A DNA stretch of 61,562 bases from Sphingomonas sp. AR_OL41 (GCF_029911635.1 NZ_JARYTI010000029.1:1-61562), one strand, 5' to 3'. Counted from the stretch's first letter, positions 1-9,065 are shown. Notes: generated from the letters alone by a model not told the origin. Program-made: numbers and translations.

Positions 1-1
1 C

Positions 2-928
2 GCGGCGACGCGCGACGCCCAGGTCGGCGACCTGCCCGGCGAACTGCGCGCCGGCGACCTGCTGGTGTTCAACGACACGCGCGTGCTGCCCGCGCAACTG
101 ACGGGGACACGCGGAGACGCCAAAATCGGCGCGACGCTGCACAAGCGCGAGGGGCTACGCCGCTGGCGCGCCTTTGTGCGCAACGCGCGGCGGCTGCGCG
201 ACGGCGATGTGGTCGATTTCGGCCACGGCGTCAGCGCCGTCGCCAGCGACCGCGAGGCCGATGGCAGCATCGCCTTCACCTTTGCCGGCGACGAGCCGGT
301 CGAGCTGCTGCTCGAGCGCGCCGGGCGGATGCCGCTGCCGCCCTATATCGCCGCGCGCCGCGCGGCCGATGAACGCGACGCCGAGGACTATCAGACGATG
401 TTCGCGCGCGAGGAAGGCGCGGTCGCCGCACCGACCGCCGCGCTGCACTTCACCCCCGCGCTGATCGCGGCGCTCGACGCGGCCGGCATCGGCCATGCCA
501 CGCTGACGCTGCATGTCGGCGCGGGAACCTTCCTGCCGATGAAGGCCGACGACACCGACGACCACCGCATGCACGCCGAATGGGGCCGGATCGACGCGGC
601 GACCGCGACGCGGCTCAACGCGGTGCGCGCGAGCGGCGGCCGGGTGATCGCGGTCGGGACGACGAGCCTGAGGCTGATCGAAAGCGCCACCGACGCCGCC
701 GGCCAGGTGCAGCCGTTCGAGGGCGACACCGCGATCTTCATCACGCCGGGTTATCGCTTCAAGGGCGTGGACGGGCTGGTGACCAACTTCCACCTGCCGC
801 GCTCGACGCTGTTCATGCTGGTCAGTGCGCTGATGGGAACCGAGCGGATGCAGGCGGCGTATGCGCATGCGATTGCCGAGGGGTATCGGTTCTATTCGTA
901 CGGGGACGCTTCGCTGTTGCTGCCGTAG
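2..928 (+). CDS. queA: S-adenosylmethionine:tRNA ribosyltransferase-isomerase (5' end cut by window)
   Basis: Queuosine biosynthesis enzyme that transfers and isomerises the ribosyl part of SAM onto preQ1 at tRNA position 34, giving epoxyqueuosine. The reading frame is open from base 2, so the first few dozen codons lie outside the window; 308 residues are visible against about 340-350 for the family. Recognisable QueA blocks run in order: FNDTRVLPAQL, MPLPPYI, EDYQTMFA, GAVAAPTAALHF, LHVGAGTFLP, MHAEW, VIAVGTTSLRLIES, ITPGYRF and TNFHLPRSTLFML near the C-terminus. The partner gene tgt, which acts one step earlier, is about 18 kb downstream instead of adjacent. Cytoplasmic. A GTG at 65 is only an internal codon, not the start. 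Confidence 0.97.
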   Translation, partial: AATRDAQVGDLPGELRAGDLLVFNDTRVLPAQLTGTRGDAKIGATLHKREGLRRWRAFVRNARRLRDGDVVDFGHGVSAVASDREADGSIAFTFAGDEPVELLLERAGRMPLPPYIAARRAADERDAEDYQTMFAREEGAVAAPTAALHFTPALIAALDAAGIGHATLTLHVGAGTFLPMKADDTDDHRMHAEWGRIDAATATRLNAVRASGGRVIAVGTTSLRLIESATDAAGQVQPFEGDTAIFITPGYRFKGVDGLVTNFHLPRSTLFMLVSALMGTERMQAAYAHAIAEGYRFYSYGDASLLLP

Positions 929-1117
929 CTTGCCCGTTTCCCGGCAGGCGCCCCGCCGTACCTGCTCGACCTGCTAAACCTGCAATCATTTTTTTGTCGC
1001 GCGCGGTGTTGGACCGCGCGCGCGGCGATCGCGTTCTGGCGCAGCGACTTGCGGGAAAAGATGTTGGTGTTCGCGATCCAACATAACAGGAGCCCGAGCA
1101 GGACGGTGGCAGGCGGC

Positions 1118-1152
1118 AGCAGGTCCTGCTTCGCGGCGAAGCAGGACCTGCT
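1118..1152. repeat. Perfect 16-bp inverted repeat (hairpin)
   Basis: Two perfect 16-base arms (1118-1133 and 1137-1152) flank a 3-base loop; the arms contain AGCAGGTCCTGC and its complement. No T-run follows on either strand, so this is not a classical intrinsic terminator. It lies about 190 bases past queA in a gene-free stretch and could be a transcript-end structure or a REP-like palindrome. A further short G+C-rich hairpin lies at 998-1022 just after a T-run. Confidence 0.6.
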
Positions 1153-1413
1153 AACAGCAGTCCCGGATAGCGGACACGCCATGTTTTCGGTCGACGATGA
1201 GAATGAGCGGCGCCGAGCGCGCGAGGGGGACGATGGCATGGATCGCTGCGGGTTGAATCAATGGGTGGCGCCTGTCCGCACCGACTGACCTGGCGCCGGG
1301 CGCCGCCGCACCTCTGTCGCAGGCAGCGATCGAAGTTGCCCCCTAGCCCCTGCCCGGAACGACCGGGTGGGGGCACCCTTTCTACTGATTTATTTTTTCG
1401 AAGGATCACAACG

Positions 1414-1590
1414 ATGCAGCGAACCTACGCGGAAACCACCTGCATCTACCGCCACCTCTTCAAGCCAAAAGACAGCGTCGGGCCAAATGCCAAGCACCGC
1501 GAACGAGCCGCAGTGATGATCAGCGCATGCATCTTGCAGGACATCGATACGAAACACGAGATCATAAATGGCTACTGGTTGTTGGGTTGA
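1414..1590 (+). CDS. Possible small protein, 58 aa, unknown
   Basis: An ATG with a good Shine-Dalgarno (AAGGA, 8 bases upstream) opens a 58-codon frame with mixed, non-repetitive composition and two Cys (TTCIYRH, ISACILQ). No family is recognised. The surrounding 929-2079 interval otherwise lacks convincing genes. A second short frame at 1593-1700 (35 codons from GTG) directly follows and could be part of the same decayed locus. Reality is uncertain: support is only the ribosome binding site and codon composition. Confidence 0.3.
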   Translation: MQRTYAETTCIYRHLFKPKDSVGPNAKHRERAAVMISACILQDIDTKHEIINGYWLLG

Positions 1591-2079
1591 GCGTGAACCA
1601 TATCCGAACGACCCTAGACGAGCAGGTCGGCATCGTGCCGGGGGTGAACCTCTGGCGACGCGGTGGCTATGGAAAGCATCACCTACTCGAAGACGCATGA
1701 TCTTTCGGCGTGACCTGCTCGCATTGTAGCTCGCTAGTTCGAATTTTGGGCAAGTAACGGTGAATCAAGGTCGTTATGATCGACAAGCGAATATCCGCAA
1801 ACCGCCTTCGCAGTATCATATTTGAATATTTATTTCAATTATATAATAGCATAACGTTACACTATTTAATCTTAAAATATAATGTACGCAATACACGATT
1901 AATAAATAATTTTGTATTCAATCAAATTGATATAATATTTTGCGTATCTTTATATATACTTACAATTTGCAATTGGCATTAGCAATATACCGAACTTATT
2001 TTGTCACAAAAAAAATATATGGATAAGCATATCCAGCATCTTGACTCGTCAGGTATCATGCTGTGCATCGTTGTCAAAT
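1591..2079. other. Gene-free, increasingly A+T-rich stretch upstream of the RSH gene
   Basis: Base composition shifts from G+C-rich to strongly A+T-rich between about 1770 and 2040, unlike the flanks. A 68-codon ATG frame (1776-1982) exists here, but A+T-rich DNA of this kind produces such frames by chance and no family resemblance is seen. The stretch probably holds the promoter of the RSH gene, although no unambiguous -35/-10 pair could be chosen. Its composition matches the 3' part of the RSH gene and the DNA after it, suggesting one acquired segment. Confidence 0.5.
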
Positions 2080-4530
2080 ATGCGTATCCACGAACTTGTT
2101 GATCGGGTTCTCCAGTACGACCCTGATGCTAATGAGGCGCTGCTCAATCGCGCTTATGTCTTCTCGATCAACGCGCATGGAGCACAGAAGCGCGCGTTGA
2201 GCGACCCGTATTTCAGCCATCAGCTAGGGGTGGCGGGCATCCTTACCGACTTTCACCTGGATGACGAGACGATAGCGACCGCGATCCTGCACGACACGAT
2301 CGAGGATACCGTCGCGACGCCTGAGGAGATCACGCGGCTGTTCGGCCCGTCGGTCGCGCGGCTCGTCGACGGTGTCACCAGGCTGTCGAAGATCGAGGCG
2401 CATACCGAGAACGAGCGCGCCGCCGAAAACCTGCGTAAATTCCTGCTGGCGATGTCCGACGACATTCGCGTGCTGCTCGTCAAGCTTGCAGACCGGCTGC
2501 ACAATATGCGCACGTTGCATTTTATCGAGTCTGAGGACAAGCGCCGTCGGATAGCGCGCGAAACGCTGGATATCTACGCACCGCTCGCCGAGCGGATCGG
2601 CATGTACGAGTTCATGAAGGAGATGCAGACGCTCGCCTTCAAGGAACTTGAACCGGAAGCTTATGAATCTATCGCAAAGCGGCTGGAGCAGCTCACGGAA
2701 GGCGGCGGCAATAAGATTGCCAAGATCGGATCTGCACTGAAGCTATTGCTCGTACGCGCTGGCATCGAGGCAGAGGTTTTAGGACGCGAGAAGCCGCCTT
2801 ATCTAATCTGGAAAAAGATGATGGAGCGCCATGTAAGCTTCGAGCAATTAAGTGATATTATAACTTTTCACGTTGTCGTCGCCGACGTCCAACTATGCTA
2901 TCAGGGACTCGGCCTTATACAAAGTCGCTGGCCGATGGTGCCGGGACGATTTAAGGATTACATTTCGACTCCGAAGCGCAACGGTTACCGCGCGCTCCAT
3001 ACTACGGTGATCCACGCCAACAATACCCGCGTCGAAATCAAGATTTGCACGCCCGAAATGCGCGGCCAAGCGGAATTCGGTGTCGCCGCACGTTGGGCCT
3101 ACAAGGAGGATAAGGTTAGGCCTGAAGCGCAGGCCAACTGGATCGGCGACCTGATCGAGATTCTCGACAACGCCAACAGCCCCGAGGAATTGCTCGAGCA
3201 CACGCGCATGGCGATGTACCAGGATCGCATATTCGCCTTCACGCCCAAAGGCGAGTTGCACCAGTTGCCCAAAGGCGCGACGGCGCTCGACTTCGGCTAT
3301 TCGGTACATACTGATCTCGGCAATCAGTCGGTCGGCGCTAAGGTCAACGGAAAAGTTGTCTCCTTACGCACTGTGATAAACAATGGTGATCAGGTACAAA
3401 TTCTTCGATCGAAGTCGCAGGAGCCGCAGGCCATCTGGCTAAATTTCGTCATAACGGCTAAGGCCCGATATTCAATTCGCTCGCATTTTCGCAAGATTGA
3501 CCGAGAAGACGAAATAATTTCTGGTGAAAAAACTTTAGAAAATATTATATCTCCATACCTTCCAATTATAAGTAATAATAAAATCGAAGAGGCCGCCAAA
3601 AGAGCAAAATATAGAGATATTCGATCATTTATGAGCGCGATAGGCTCTGGAAAGATAAAAGAAGGGGTTATATTAAAGTCGTTTTTCCCGGAAGGTGAAA
3701 ATTTAACAAAAAATATAATAGATTCCACGAGTTTAGCGCAAAACCCTAGAGTTCCCATATTTATTGAGTCTCCTGACGGTCGGATTGCGCCAGGAGTACA
3801 AATTACCCGTGTCGGCGGAGGAGACCCAGAAGGGTTTGCCCGACGGCATGCACTCGTGCGAGAATCTCTACTAGGCGCGCTAAACGCTTCGTCGCGAGGA
3901 AAGACGCAAGCAATTGAGATCGCAGATACCATCCGTAAGGCACTGCGAGCTCTGGGAAATAAGCCCGATTTAATGCAATCGGAAAAGTATATCGTTTATA
4001 GTAAATCTCTACGCAGAGAGATGAAATACCACTCTTCTCTTGATTCTTCAAAGCCACCCCTGTCCGAGCGACAGAGATCATCATTGTTTGAATGGCTTGA
4101 CGCAGATACGGCCCTTGTGGCGCTAGATGATGGATTATCAGTTTGTGAGGATGCGATTTATCAGCGGCGCTTTGGCCCCGTTCAAGTTGAAAGAAATCAA
4201 TTACGATCTCTTCTCGATGAAATAAAAAAGTCTGGAATAGCAACCAGTGAGTCTTTAGACATCTTAACAGCCTCTGTAAGCAATTTACCTGAAGATTCTA
4301 ATCAAAGCGAAAGCGACCTGAAAATAAGCGGCCATATCGTGGCTAACTTCTTTCGAGCATTCGGTCGGTCAGCATCAAAAATCTGGGCGAGCGGAACAAA
4401 AATCGCTAAGGAGAGTTGGCACCCGGGAATAAAATTTATCCATTGGATTAATGGACACGCTGACGACCTTATCGTCCAATTCCCCACTCTGAAGCCAATA
4501 ATAGAATTTCTCTCAAAATGGTTTAATTAA
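2080..4530 (+). CDS. Aberrant long RSH (RelA/SpoT-homologue) with degenerate synthetase and novel C-terminus
   Basis: 816 residues. The ATG at 2080 is chosen because MRIHELVDRVLQYDPDANEA matches the usual RSH N-terminus; a TTG at 2041 is in frame. The (p)ppGpp hydrolase domain is intact by eye: H47, HD at 71-72, ED at 75-76, and KLADRLHN at 135-142. The pseudo-synthetase region (about 225-345) keeps GREKPPY and RFKDYISTPKRNGYRALH but has SDIITFHV instead of the usual ..FRV, VEIKICT instead of VEIQIRT, and AARWAYK instead of AAHWAYK. TGS is at about 382-445 and a helical region runs to about 540. The usual Cys-rich zinc-finger and ACT domains are missing; residues ~560-816 match nothing I recognise and are A+T-rich. 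Inference: a hydrolase-biased RSH paralogue with a replaced sensory end. Known: alphaproteobacteria normally have one bifunctional RSH with ZFD and ACT. Confidence 0.85.
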   Translation: MRIHELVDRVLQYDPDANEALLNRAYVFSINAHGAQKRALSDPYFSHQLGVAGILTDFHLDDETIATAILHDTIEDTVATPEEITRLFGPSVARLVDGVTRLSKIEAHTENERAAENLRKFLLAMSDDIRVLLVKLADRLHNMRTLHFIESEDKRRRIARETLDIYAPLAERIGMYEFMKEMQTLAFKELEPEAYESIAKRLEQLTEGGGNKIAKIGSALKLLLVRAGIEAEVLGREKPPYLIWKKMMERHVSFEQLSDIITFHVVVADVQLCYQGLGLIQSRWPMVPGRFKDYISTPKRNGYRALHTTVIHANNTRVEIKICTPEMRGQAEFGVAARWAYKEDKVRPEAQANWIGDLIEILDNANSPEELLEHTRMAMYQDRIFAFTPKGELHQLPKGATALDFGYSVHTDLGNQSVGAKVNGKVVSLRTVINNGDQVQILRSKSQEPQAIWLNFVITAKARYSIRSHFRKIDREDEIISGEKTLENIISPYLPIISNNKIEEAAKRAKYRDIRSFMSAIGSGKIKEGVILKSFFPEGENLTKNIIDSTSLAQNPRVPIFIESPDGRIAPGVQITRVGGGDPEGFARRHALVRESLLGALNASSRGKTQAIEIADTIRKALRALGNKPDLMQSEKYIVYSKSLRREMKYHSSLDSSKPPLSERQRSSLFEWLDADTALVALDDGLSVCEDAIYQRRFGPVQVERNQLRSLLDEIKKSGIATSESLDILTASVSNLPEDSNQSESDLKISGHIVANFFRAFGRSASKIWASGTKIAKESWHPGIKFIHWINGHADDLIVQFPTLKPIIEFLSKWFN

Positions 4531-5013
4531 TAATGGAAAAAATGAAAATCAATGCCCGCGACCGCACTTAAAATGCATGCATGAAATATTATGACTTATT
4601 CAATTGCGTCCTTTCAATTGAATTTTTTATGGCCCATAACAATAGACCGGGCGAATGAATCTCGGCTTCTCTCGTTTTTTTCACACAGCGTTGGCGTTGC
4701 CTCGTCGGAAACAGGATTCGATGTACCAATCGCTTTCGCCGGTATAGCACAGGTCGCTTTGCCCGCTTTCATCCCGACAAAGGGCTTTCCATAGGGTGAG
4801 CCGCGCCGGGTTTACCGGAGCCTCCAACTCCTGTGAATGTGGATCCTGTGCGCGCAGGTCGATGAATATCGATCATGCGCCGAAATTACGGATATCGGAT
4901 GCTGGTGGGGAGGAGAGCCGCAAGATGGTCTATCTCAATCCGCGACCAGCCCCCCATTGAGCCCCCTCCCAGACCGCCTATAGTCCCCCGCATCACCATC
5001 AAGGGGCTCCTTC
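4531..5013. other. Intergenic, A+T-rich then normal; no supported gene
   Basis: The A+T-rich character of the RSH 3' end continues to about 4680, then composition returns to the local norm. A 67-codon frame at 4591-4794 has no recognisable content or ribosome site. Short minus-strand frames around 4680-4790 look protein-like but cannot be assigned; a decayed gene is possible. The last 60 bases are the leader of the S9 peptidase. Confidence 0.4.
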
Positions 5014-7080
5014 ATGAAGCGTCGCGTTCTGCTCCTCCCTCTCCTGTTGTGCGGCGCGTCGGTCGCCTCGCTGGCCCCGGCACAACCGGCGCACGCGGAG
5101 GACGCCCCATCGCGCACCTTTTCCCCGCGCGACGTGTTCGCACTGGCGCAGGCGAGTGACGTGCAGATCAGCCCCGACGGCAAGCGCATCGCCTATACCC
5201 GCGCGACCGGCGACATCATGATCGATGGCGATCGCCGCGACATCTGGCTGGTCGACACGACCACCGGCAGGCAGCAGCCGCTCGGCGTGGCGGGCAGTTC
5301 GCGGCCGCGCTGGTCGCCCGATAGCACGCGGCTGGCGTTCGTCGCGAGCGGCGCGGGCGGGCGGGCGCAGATCTTCGTTCACTGGATGGCGTCGGGCGCC
5401 AATGCCGCGCTGACCGACGTGCCCGAGGCGCCGTCCGACATTGCCTGGTCGCCCGACCAGGCGAGCATCGGCTTCACCATGTTCGTGCCCGGCAATGGCG
5501 CGTCGCTGGGCCATGTCGCGCTGGCCAAGCCGGAGGGCGCGCAATGGGCCGAGCCGATCAAGGTCATCGGCCGGGTCAATTTCCGCGCCGATGGCGCCGG
5601 GTATCTCCGCCCCGGCTACAACCATCTGTTCGTCGTCTCGGCGGATGGCGGCGCGCCGCGCCAGCTGACCTTCGGCGCGTTCGACGATGGCGGCAGCCTC
5701 GCCTGGGCGGCCGACAGCCGCCACCTGCTGATCGGCAGCAATCGCGGCAAGGATTGGGAGCGCGACCCCAATAATAGCGACATCTTCAGCGTCGATGTCG
5801 CGAGCGGCGCGCTGCGCCAGCTGACCACGCGGCAGGGGCCCGACGAGCAACCCGCCGTCTCGCCCGACGGCAGGCTGGTCGCCTATGTCGGCTTCGACGA
5901 CAAATTGCTCGGTTACCAGAACCACCAGCTGTCGATCATGAACGCCGACGGCACGGGCACGCATGTCGTCGCCGCCGGGCTCGACCGCGATGTCGGCGAT
6001 CCGCACTGGGCCGCCGATGGGCGTTCGGTATTCGTCAGCTATGCCGATCACGGCGTGACCAGGGTGGCGCGGATCGGGCTCGACGGGCGCGTGCTGCCGG
6101 TGGCGCAGGGGCTGGCCGGCGGCGAACTCGACCGGCCCTATTCGGGCGGCAGCTATTCGGTGGCGCGTGACGGGACGGTGGCGTTCACAGCCGGCGACCC
6201 GACCCGCCCGCCCGAGGTGGCGGTGACGCGCGGCGCGGCGACGCGGCGGCTGACCGAGCTTAACCGCGAGCTGTTCGCCGGCAAGGCGCTGGGTGCGGTT
6301 GCGCCGCTGCCCGTCACCTCCTCGGCCGGCGGGCTGGCAATCGATGCGTGGATGGTGACGCCGCCCGATTTCGACCCGGCGCGCAAATATCCGCTGATCC
6401 TCGAAATCCATGGCGGACCGTTCGCCAGCTATGGCCCGGTCTGGTCGACCGACGACCAGCTTTATGCCGCCGCCGGCTATGTCGTGGTCTATGCCAATCC
6501 GCGCGGATCTACCTCGTACGGCGAGGGTTTCGCCAACCGTATCCATCACGATTATCCCAGCCAGGATTATGACGATTTGATGAGCGTGGTCGATGCGGCG
6601 ATCGCCACCGGCCATGTCGACCCGGCCAATCTGTTCGTCACCGGCGGATCGGGCGGCGGGCTGCTGACCGCGTGGATCGTCGGCAAGACCGATCGCTTCA
6701 AGGCGGCGGTGACGCAGAAGCCGGTGATCAACTGGACCAGCGAGGTGCTGACCACCGACGGCTATTCCTCGATGGCGCGTTACTGGTTCGGCAAGATGCC
6801 GTGGGAGGACCCCGAGCAATATTGGCGCCGCTCGCCGCTCAGCCTGGTCGGCAACGTCAAGACGCCGACGGCGGTGATGGTCGGCGAGGAAGACCATCGC
6901 ACCCCGCCGAGCGAGGCCGAGCAATATTATGCCGCGCTCCAGCTGCGTTCGGTACCGAGCGTGCTGATCCGCGTGCCGGGCGCGAGCCATGGCGGGTTCG
7001 CCGACCGGCCGTCACAACTGATCGGCGAGAATGCCGCGATCCTGGCCTGGTTCGAGCGCTATCGCGGTATGACGAAATGA
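5014..7080 (+). CDS. Secreted S9 family peptidase (dipeptidyl-peptidase/acylaminoacyl-peptidase type)
   Basis: 688 residues. A Sec signal peptide is evident (MKRRVLLLPLLLCG...PAHA, cut near residue 28), so the enzyme is periplasmic or exported. Residues ~35-400 show the repeated WSPD/SPDG motifs of a TolB/DPP-IV-like beta-propeller (RWSPDSTRLAF, AWSPDQASI, AVSPDGRLVAY). The C-terminal alpha/beta-hydrolase has nucleophile S546 in TGGSGGGLL, acid D627 in GEEDHRTPP and H659 in GASHGGF, so the triad is complete. It likely releases dipeptides or N-acylated residues from peptides. The stop codon overlaps the start of the following M28 peptidase, so the two are translationally coupled. Confidence 0.95.
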   Translation: MKRRVLLLPLLLCGASVASLAPAQPAHAEDAPSRTFSPRDVFALAQASDVQISPDGKRIAYTRATGDIMIDGDRRDIWLVDTTTGRQQPLGVAGSSRPRWSPDSTRLAFVASGAGGRAQIFVHWMASGANAALTDVPEAPSDIAWSPDQASIGFTMFVPGNGASLGHVALAKPEGAQWAEPIKVIGRVNFRADGAGYLRPGYNHLFVVSADGGAPRQLTFGAFDDGGSLAWAADSRHLLIGSNRGKDWERDPNNSDIFSVDVASGALRQLTTRQGPDEQPAVSPDGRLVAYVGFDDKLLGYQNHQLSIMNADGTGTHVVAAGLDRDVGDPHWAADGRSVFVSYADHGVTRVARIGLDGRVLPVAQGLAGGELDRPYSGGSYSVARDGTVAFTAGDPTRPPEVAVTRGAATRRLTELNRELFAGKALGAVAPLPVTSSAGGLAIDAWMVTPPDFDPARKYPLILEIHGGPFASYGPVWSTDDQLYAAAGYVVVYANPRGSTSYGEGFANRIHHDYPSQDYDDLMSVVDAAIATGHVDPANLFVTGGSGGGLLTAWIVGKTDRFKAAVTQKPVINWTSEVLTTDGYSSMARYWFGKMPWEDPEQYWRRSPLSLVGNVKTPTAVMVGEEDHRTPPSEAEQYYAALQLRSVPSVLIRVPGASHGGFADRPSQLIGENAAILAWFERYRGMTK

Positions 7081-8591
7081 TCGGCAAGGCGCTGGCGCTC
7101 GCGGCCGCCGCGGCGGCGAGCCTGGCGACCCCGGACGCGGCGGTGCCCGATGCGGCGACGCAGCGCTGGTGGATGCTTTCGACCTTGCTGTCGAACGACG
7201 CGATGCAGGGCCGCGATACCGGATCGCCGGGTTATGAACGCGCCGCGCGAATGGTCGCGGCGCGCTTCGCCGCCGCCGGGCTGAAGCCGATCGGCGAGCA
7301 GGGCGGCTGGCGCCAGGCTGTGCCGATGGAGCAGGTTGCGATCACGTCGGCAGCGATCACCGTCGACGGCCGTCCGCTACGCCTGCTCCACGACATCATG
7401 ACCAACCCGGCACCGGGCATGGTGACATTGCTCAGCGCGCCGCTGACCTATCGCGGTTATTGCGGCGCCGCGGCGATGGCCGAGGTGAAGGGCAAGATCG
7501 TCCTTTGCCACGGCACGCGCCGCGCCGGCCTGCCCGCGGACGCCGACCGGCTGGCGGCGGCGAAGGCCGGCCATGCCATGGGGCTGATCACCATCGCCGA
7601 CCCCGGCTTCACCGTCGAGCCGCCGCGCTGGCCCTATGCCTATGCGCGCAGCGTGTGGATTACCGGGTCGCCGCCGGCGCCCGACGCGCTGCCGCGCTTC
7701 ACGCTCAATGCGGACGCGCTGGCGACTTTGCTCGCCGGCAGCGGGCAGGATGCAAGCGCGCTGATCGCGGCGGGGAGCAACGGCGCGCCGCTGCCGGCGT
7801 TCGACCTGCCCGGGCGGTTCGATGCGCGCTTCACGATCGCGCAGAAGACTTTGAGCTCACCCAATGTGCTGTTCATGCTGCCCGGCACCGACCCGGCGCT
7901 GGCCGACCAGGCGATCATATTGTCGGCGCATCTCGATGGTTATGGCCACGGCGCGCCGGTCGCGGGCGACGGGCTGTATAACGGCACGCTCGACGACGCG
8001 GCCTATGTCGCGCTGCTCGTGCGGCTGGCGCAGCAGCGGAAGGGCAAGGGTTTTCGCCGCCCGGTGATCTTCGCCGCCTTTACCGGTGAGGAAAAGGGGC
8101 TGCTCGGCGCGCGCTGGTTCGTCGCCAATCCGACGCTGCCGCTCAATCATATCGCCGCCGACATCAATCTCGACCAGCTGCGCCCGATCTTCCCGCTCGA
8201 CCTGCTGACGGTCCACGCGCTCGACGACACGACGCTGGGCGACCATGTTCGCGCGGTGGCGGCGGGGATGAAGATTGCGGTGCAGCACGACCCCGAGCCC
8301 GAGCGCAACCTGTTGCGTCGCGCCGACCAATGGCCGTTCCTCCAGGCCGGCATCCCGGCGACGGCGTTCGTGTTCGGTTATCGTCCGGGCAGCGAGAGCG
8401 AGCGCATCTACCGTTCATGGTACCGCACCGGCTATCATCGCCCGCAGGATGACCCGCAGCAGCCGATCGACTGGCAGGCGGCATCCGACTTCAACCGCTT
8501 CTTCACGCGGCTGGTCGCGCGCGTCGCCAATGCCCCGGCCGCGCCGGCGTGGAAGCCGGGGAGTACGCTGGCACCGGCCGCGCGGCGTTGA
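7077..8591 (+). CDS. M28 family zinc aminopeptidase
   Basis: 504 residues from the ATG that overlaps the previous stop (ATGA), the only start that fits an N-terminal signal-like stretch (MIGKALALAAAAAASLAT). A PA-type insert covers about residues 110-180 (VKGKIVLCHG). Metal and catalytic residues of the M28 fold are visible: H285 in SAHLDGYG, D306/D307 in GTLDDAAY (usually DDNASG), E338-E339 in FTGEEKGLLG, D in DINLDQLRP and H in GYHRPQDD. The relaxed DDAA motif is a small departure from the family consensus. Exported; with the coupled S9 enzyme it probably completes breakdown of oligopeptides outside the inner membrane. Confidence 0.92.
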   Translation: MIGKALALAAAAAASLATPDAAVPDAATQRWWMLSTLLSNDAMQGRDTGSPGYERAARMVAARFAAAGLKPIGEQGGWRQAVPMEQVAITSAAITVDGRPLRLLHDIMTNPAPGMVTLLSAPLTYRGYCGAAAMAEVKGKIVLCHGTRRAGLPADADRLAAAKAGHAMGLITIADPGFTVEPPRWPYAYARSVWITGSPPAPDALPRFTLNADALATLLAGSGQDASALIAAGSNGAPLPAFDLPGRFDARFTIAQKTLSSPNVLFMLPGTDPALADQAIILSAHLDGYGHGAPVAGDGLYNGTLDDAAYVALLVRLAQQRKGKGFRRPVIFAAFTGEEKGLLGARWFVANPTLPLNHIAADINLDQLRPIFPLDLLTVHALDDTTLGDHVRAVAAGMKIAVQHDPEPERNLLRRADQWPFLQAGIPATAFVFGYRPGSESERIYRSWYRTGYHRPQDDPQQPIDWQAASDFNRFFTRLVARVANAPAAPAWKPGSTLAPAARR

Positions 8592-8605
8592 TCCGGCGCT
8601 TGTCG

Positions 8606-8854
8606 CTACTGCGCGCCGGGCAGTTCATCGCCGGCGAGCGGGGCACGATCCGGTACACGTCCCAGGATCGCCAGCGCCAATGCCGGATCGGCGCGCGTGG
8701 CGCGGGCGCGGACGGCGGCGATCGCGTTCAACTCACCGACGCGTTCGGCGATCAGCGAGGACAGGAACTGGTTCAGCGACGTCCCGCTCGCTTCCGCCAG
8801 CTGCCGTGCCTCGACCATCACATGATCGGGCAGTCGCAAGGGATAGTTGCTCAT
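8606..8854 (-). CDS. RHH-type antitoxin-like protein
   Basis: 82 residues. The start is at 8854, where the ATG overlaps the stop of the upstream PIN remnant (ATGA). The N-terminus MSNYPLRLPDHVMVEARQ followed by SGTSLNQFLSSLIAERVGEL has the beta-strand plus two-helix pattern of ribbon-helix-helix (Arc/HicB-tail-like) antitoxins. The C-terminal tail, ending in ILGRVPDRAPLAGDELPG, would be the toxin-binding segment. The cognate PIN toxin upstream is truncated and frame-shifted, so this is an orphan antitoxin that may now only act as a DNA-binding protein. Confidence 0.75.
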   Translation of the reverse strand: MSNYPLRLPDHVMVEARQLAEASGTSLNQFLSSLIAERVGELNAIAAVRARATRADPALALAILGRVPDRAPLAGDELPGAQ

Positions 8855-9060
8855 CTCACTTCTCCCAATTTCAGGCGGCCAACCAACGCGCCGGGTCGAA
8901 GAATGTCCATCCGGTATAGCCGCTGCGCGCCCACAAAATCCCGCACGTTCCGACACGGCCTCATATTCCAGCGCCAGCGCTGCCGACAGCGAGATCGGCA
9001 ATGTTCTCGCAAGTGCAGTTTCGACGATCAGATAATAGCAAATCCCAGCGAGAATGACTC
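8851..9060 (-). pseudogene. Decayed PIN-domain toxin fragment
   Basis: Two pieces of a PIN toxin are readable in different frames. In one frame ETALARTLPISLSAALALEYEAV matches the middle of PIN toxins (the ..S..L.LEYE.V segment); in the other, NVRDFVGAQRL...DILRPGALVGRL matches the C-terminal RDF...PGEFL end and stops in an ATGA overlap with the antitoxin. The N-terminal catalytic DTNV segment and the section between the two pieces are absent, so the gene has suffered a 5' loss and an internal deletion with frameshift. The 5' break lies next to the palindromic element at 9066. Confidence 0.65.
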
Positions 9061-9065
9061 TCTCG

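Noticed and set aside
998..1022. Hairpin after queA as a classical terminator
   Set aside because: The T-run precedes the stem on the plus strand and would be an A-run on the minus strand, so the canonical stem-then-U order is missing in both directions.
1776..1982. 68-codon ORF in A+T-rich DNA
   Set aside because: Amino-acid composition is what A+T-rich noncoding DNA gives by chance; no family resemblance and no clear ribosome site at a good distance.
2080..4530. Prophage or integrative element around the RSH gene
   Set aside because: No integrase, att repeats, phage structural or plasmid genes are seen nearby; only composition supports transfer.
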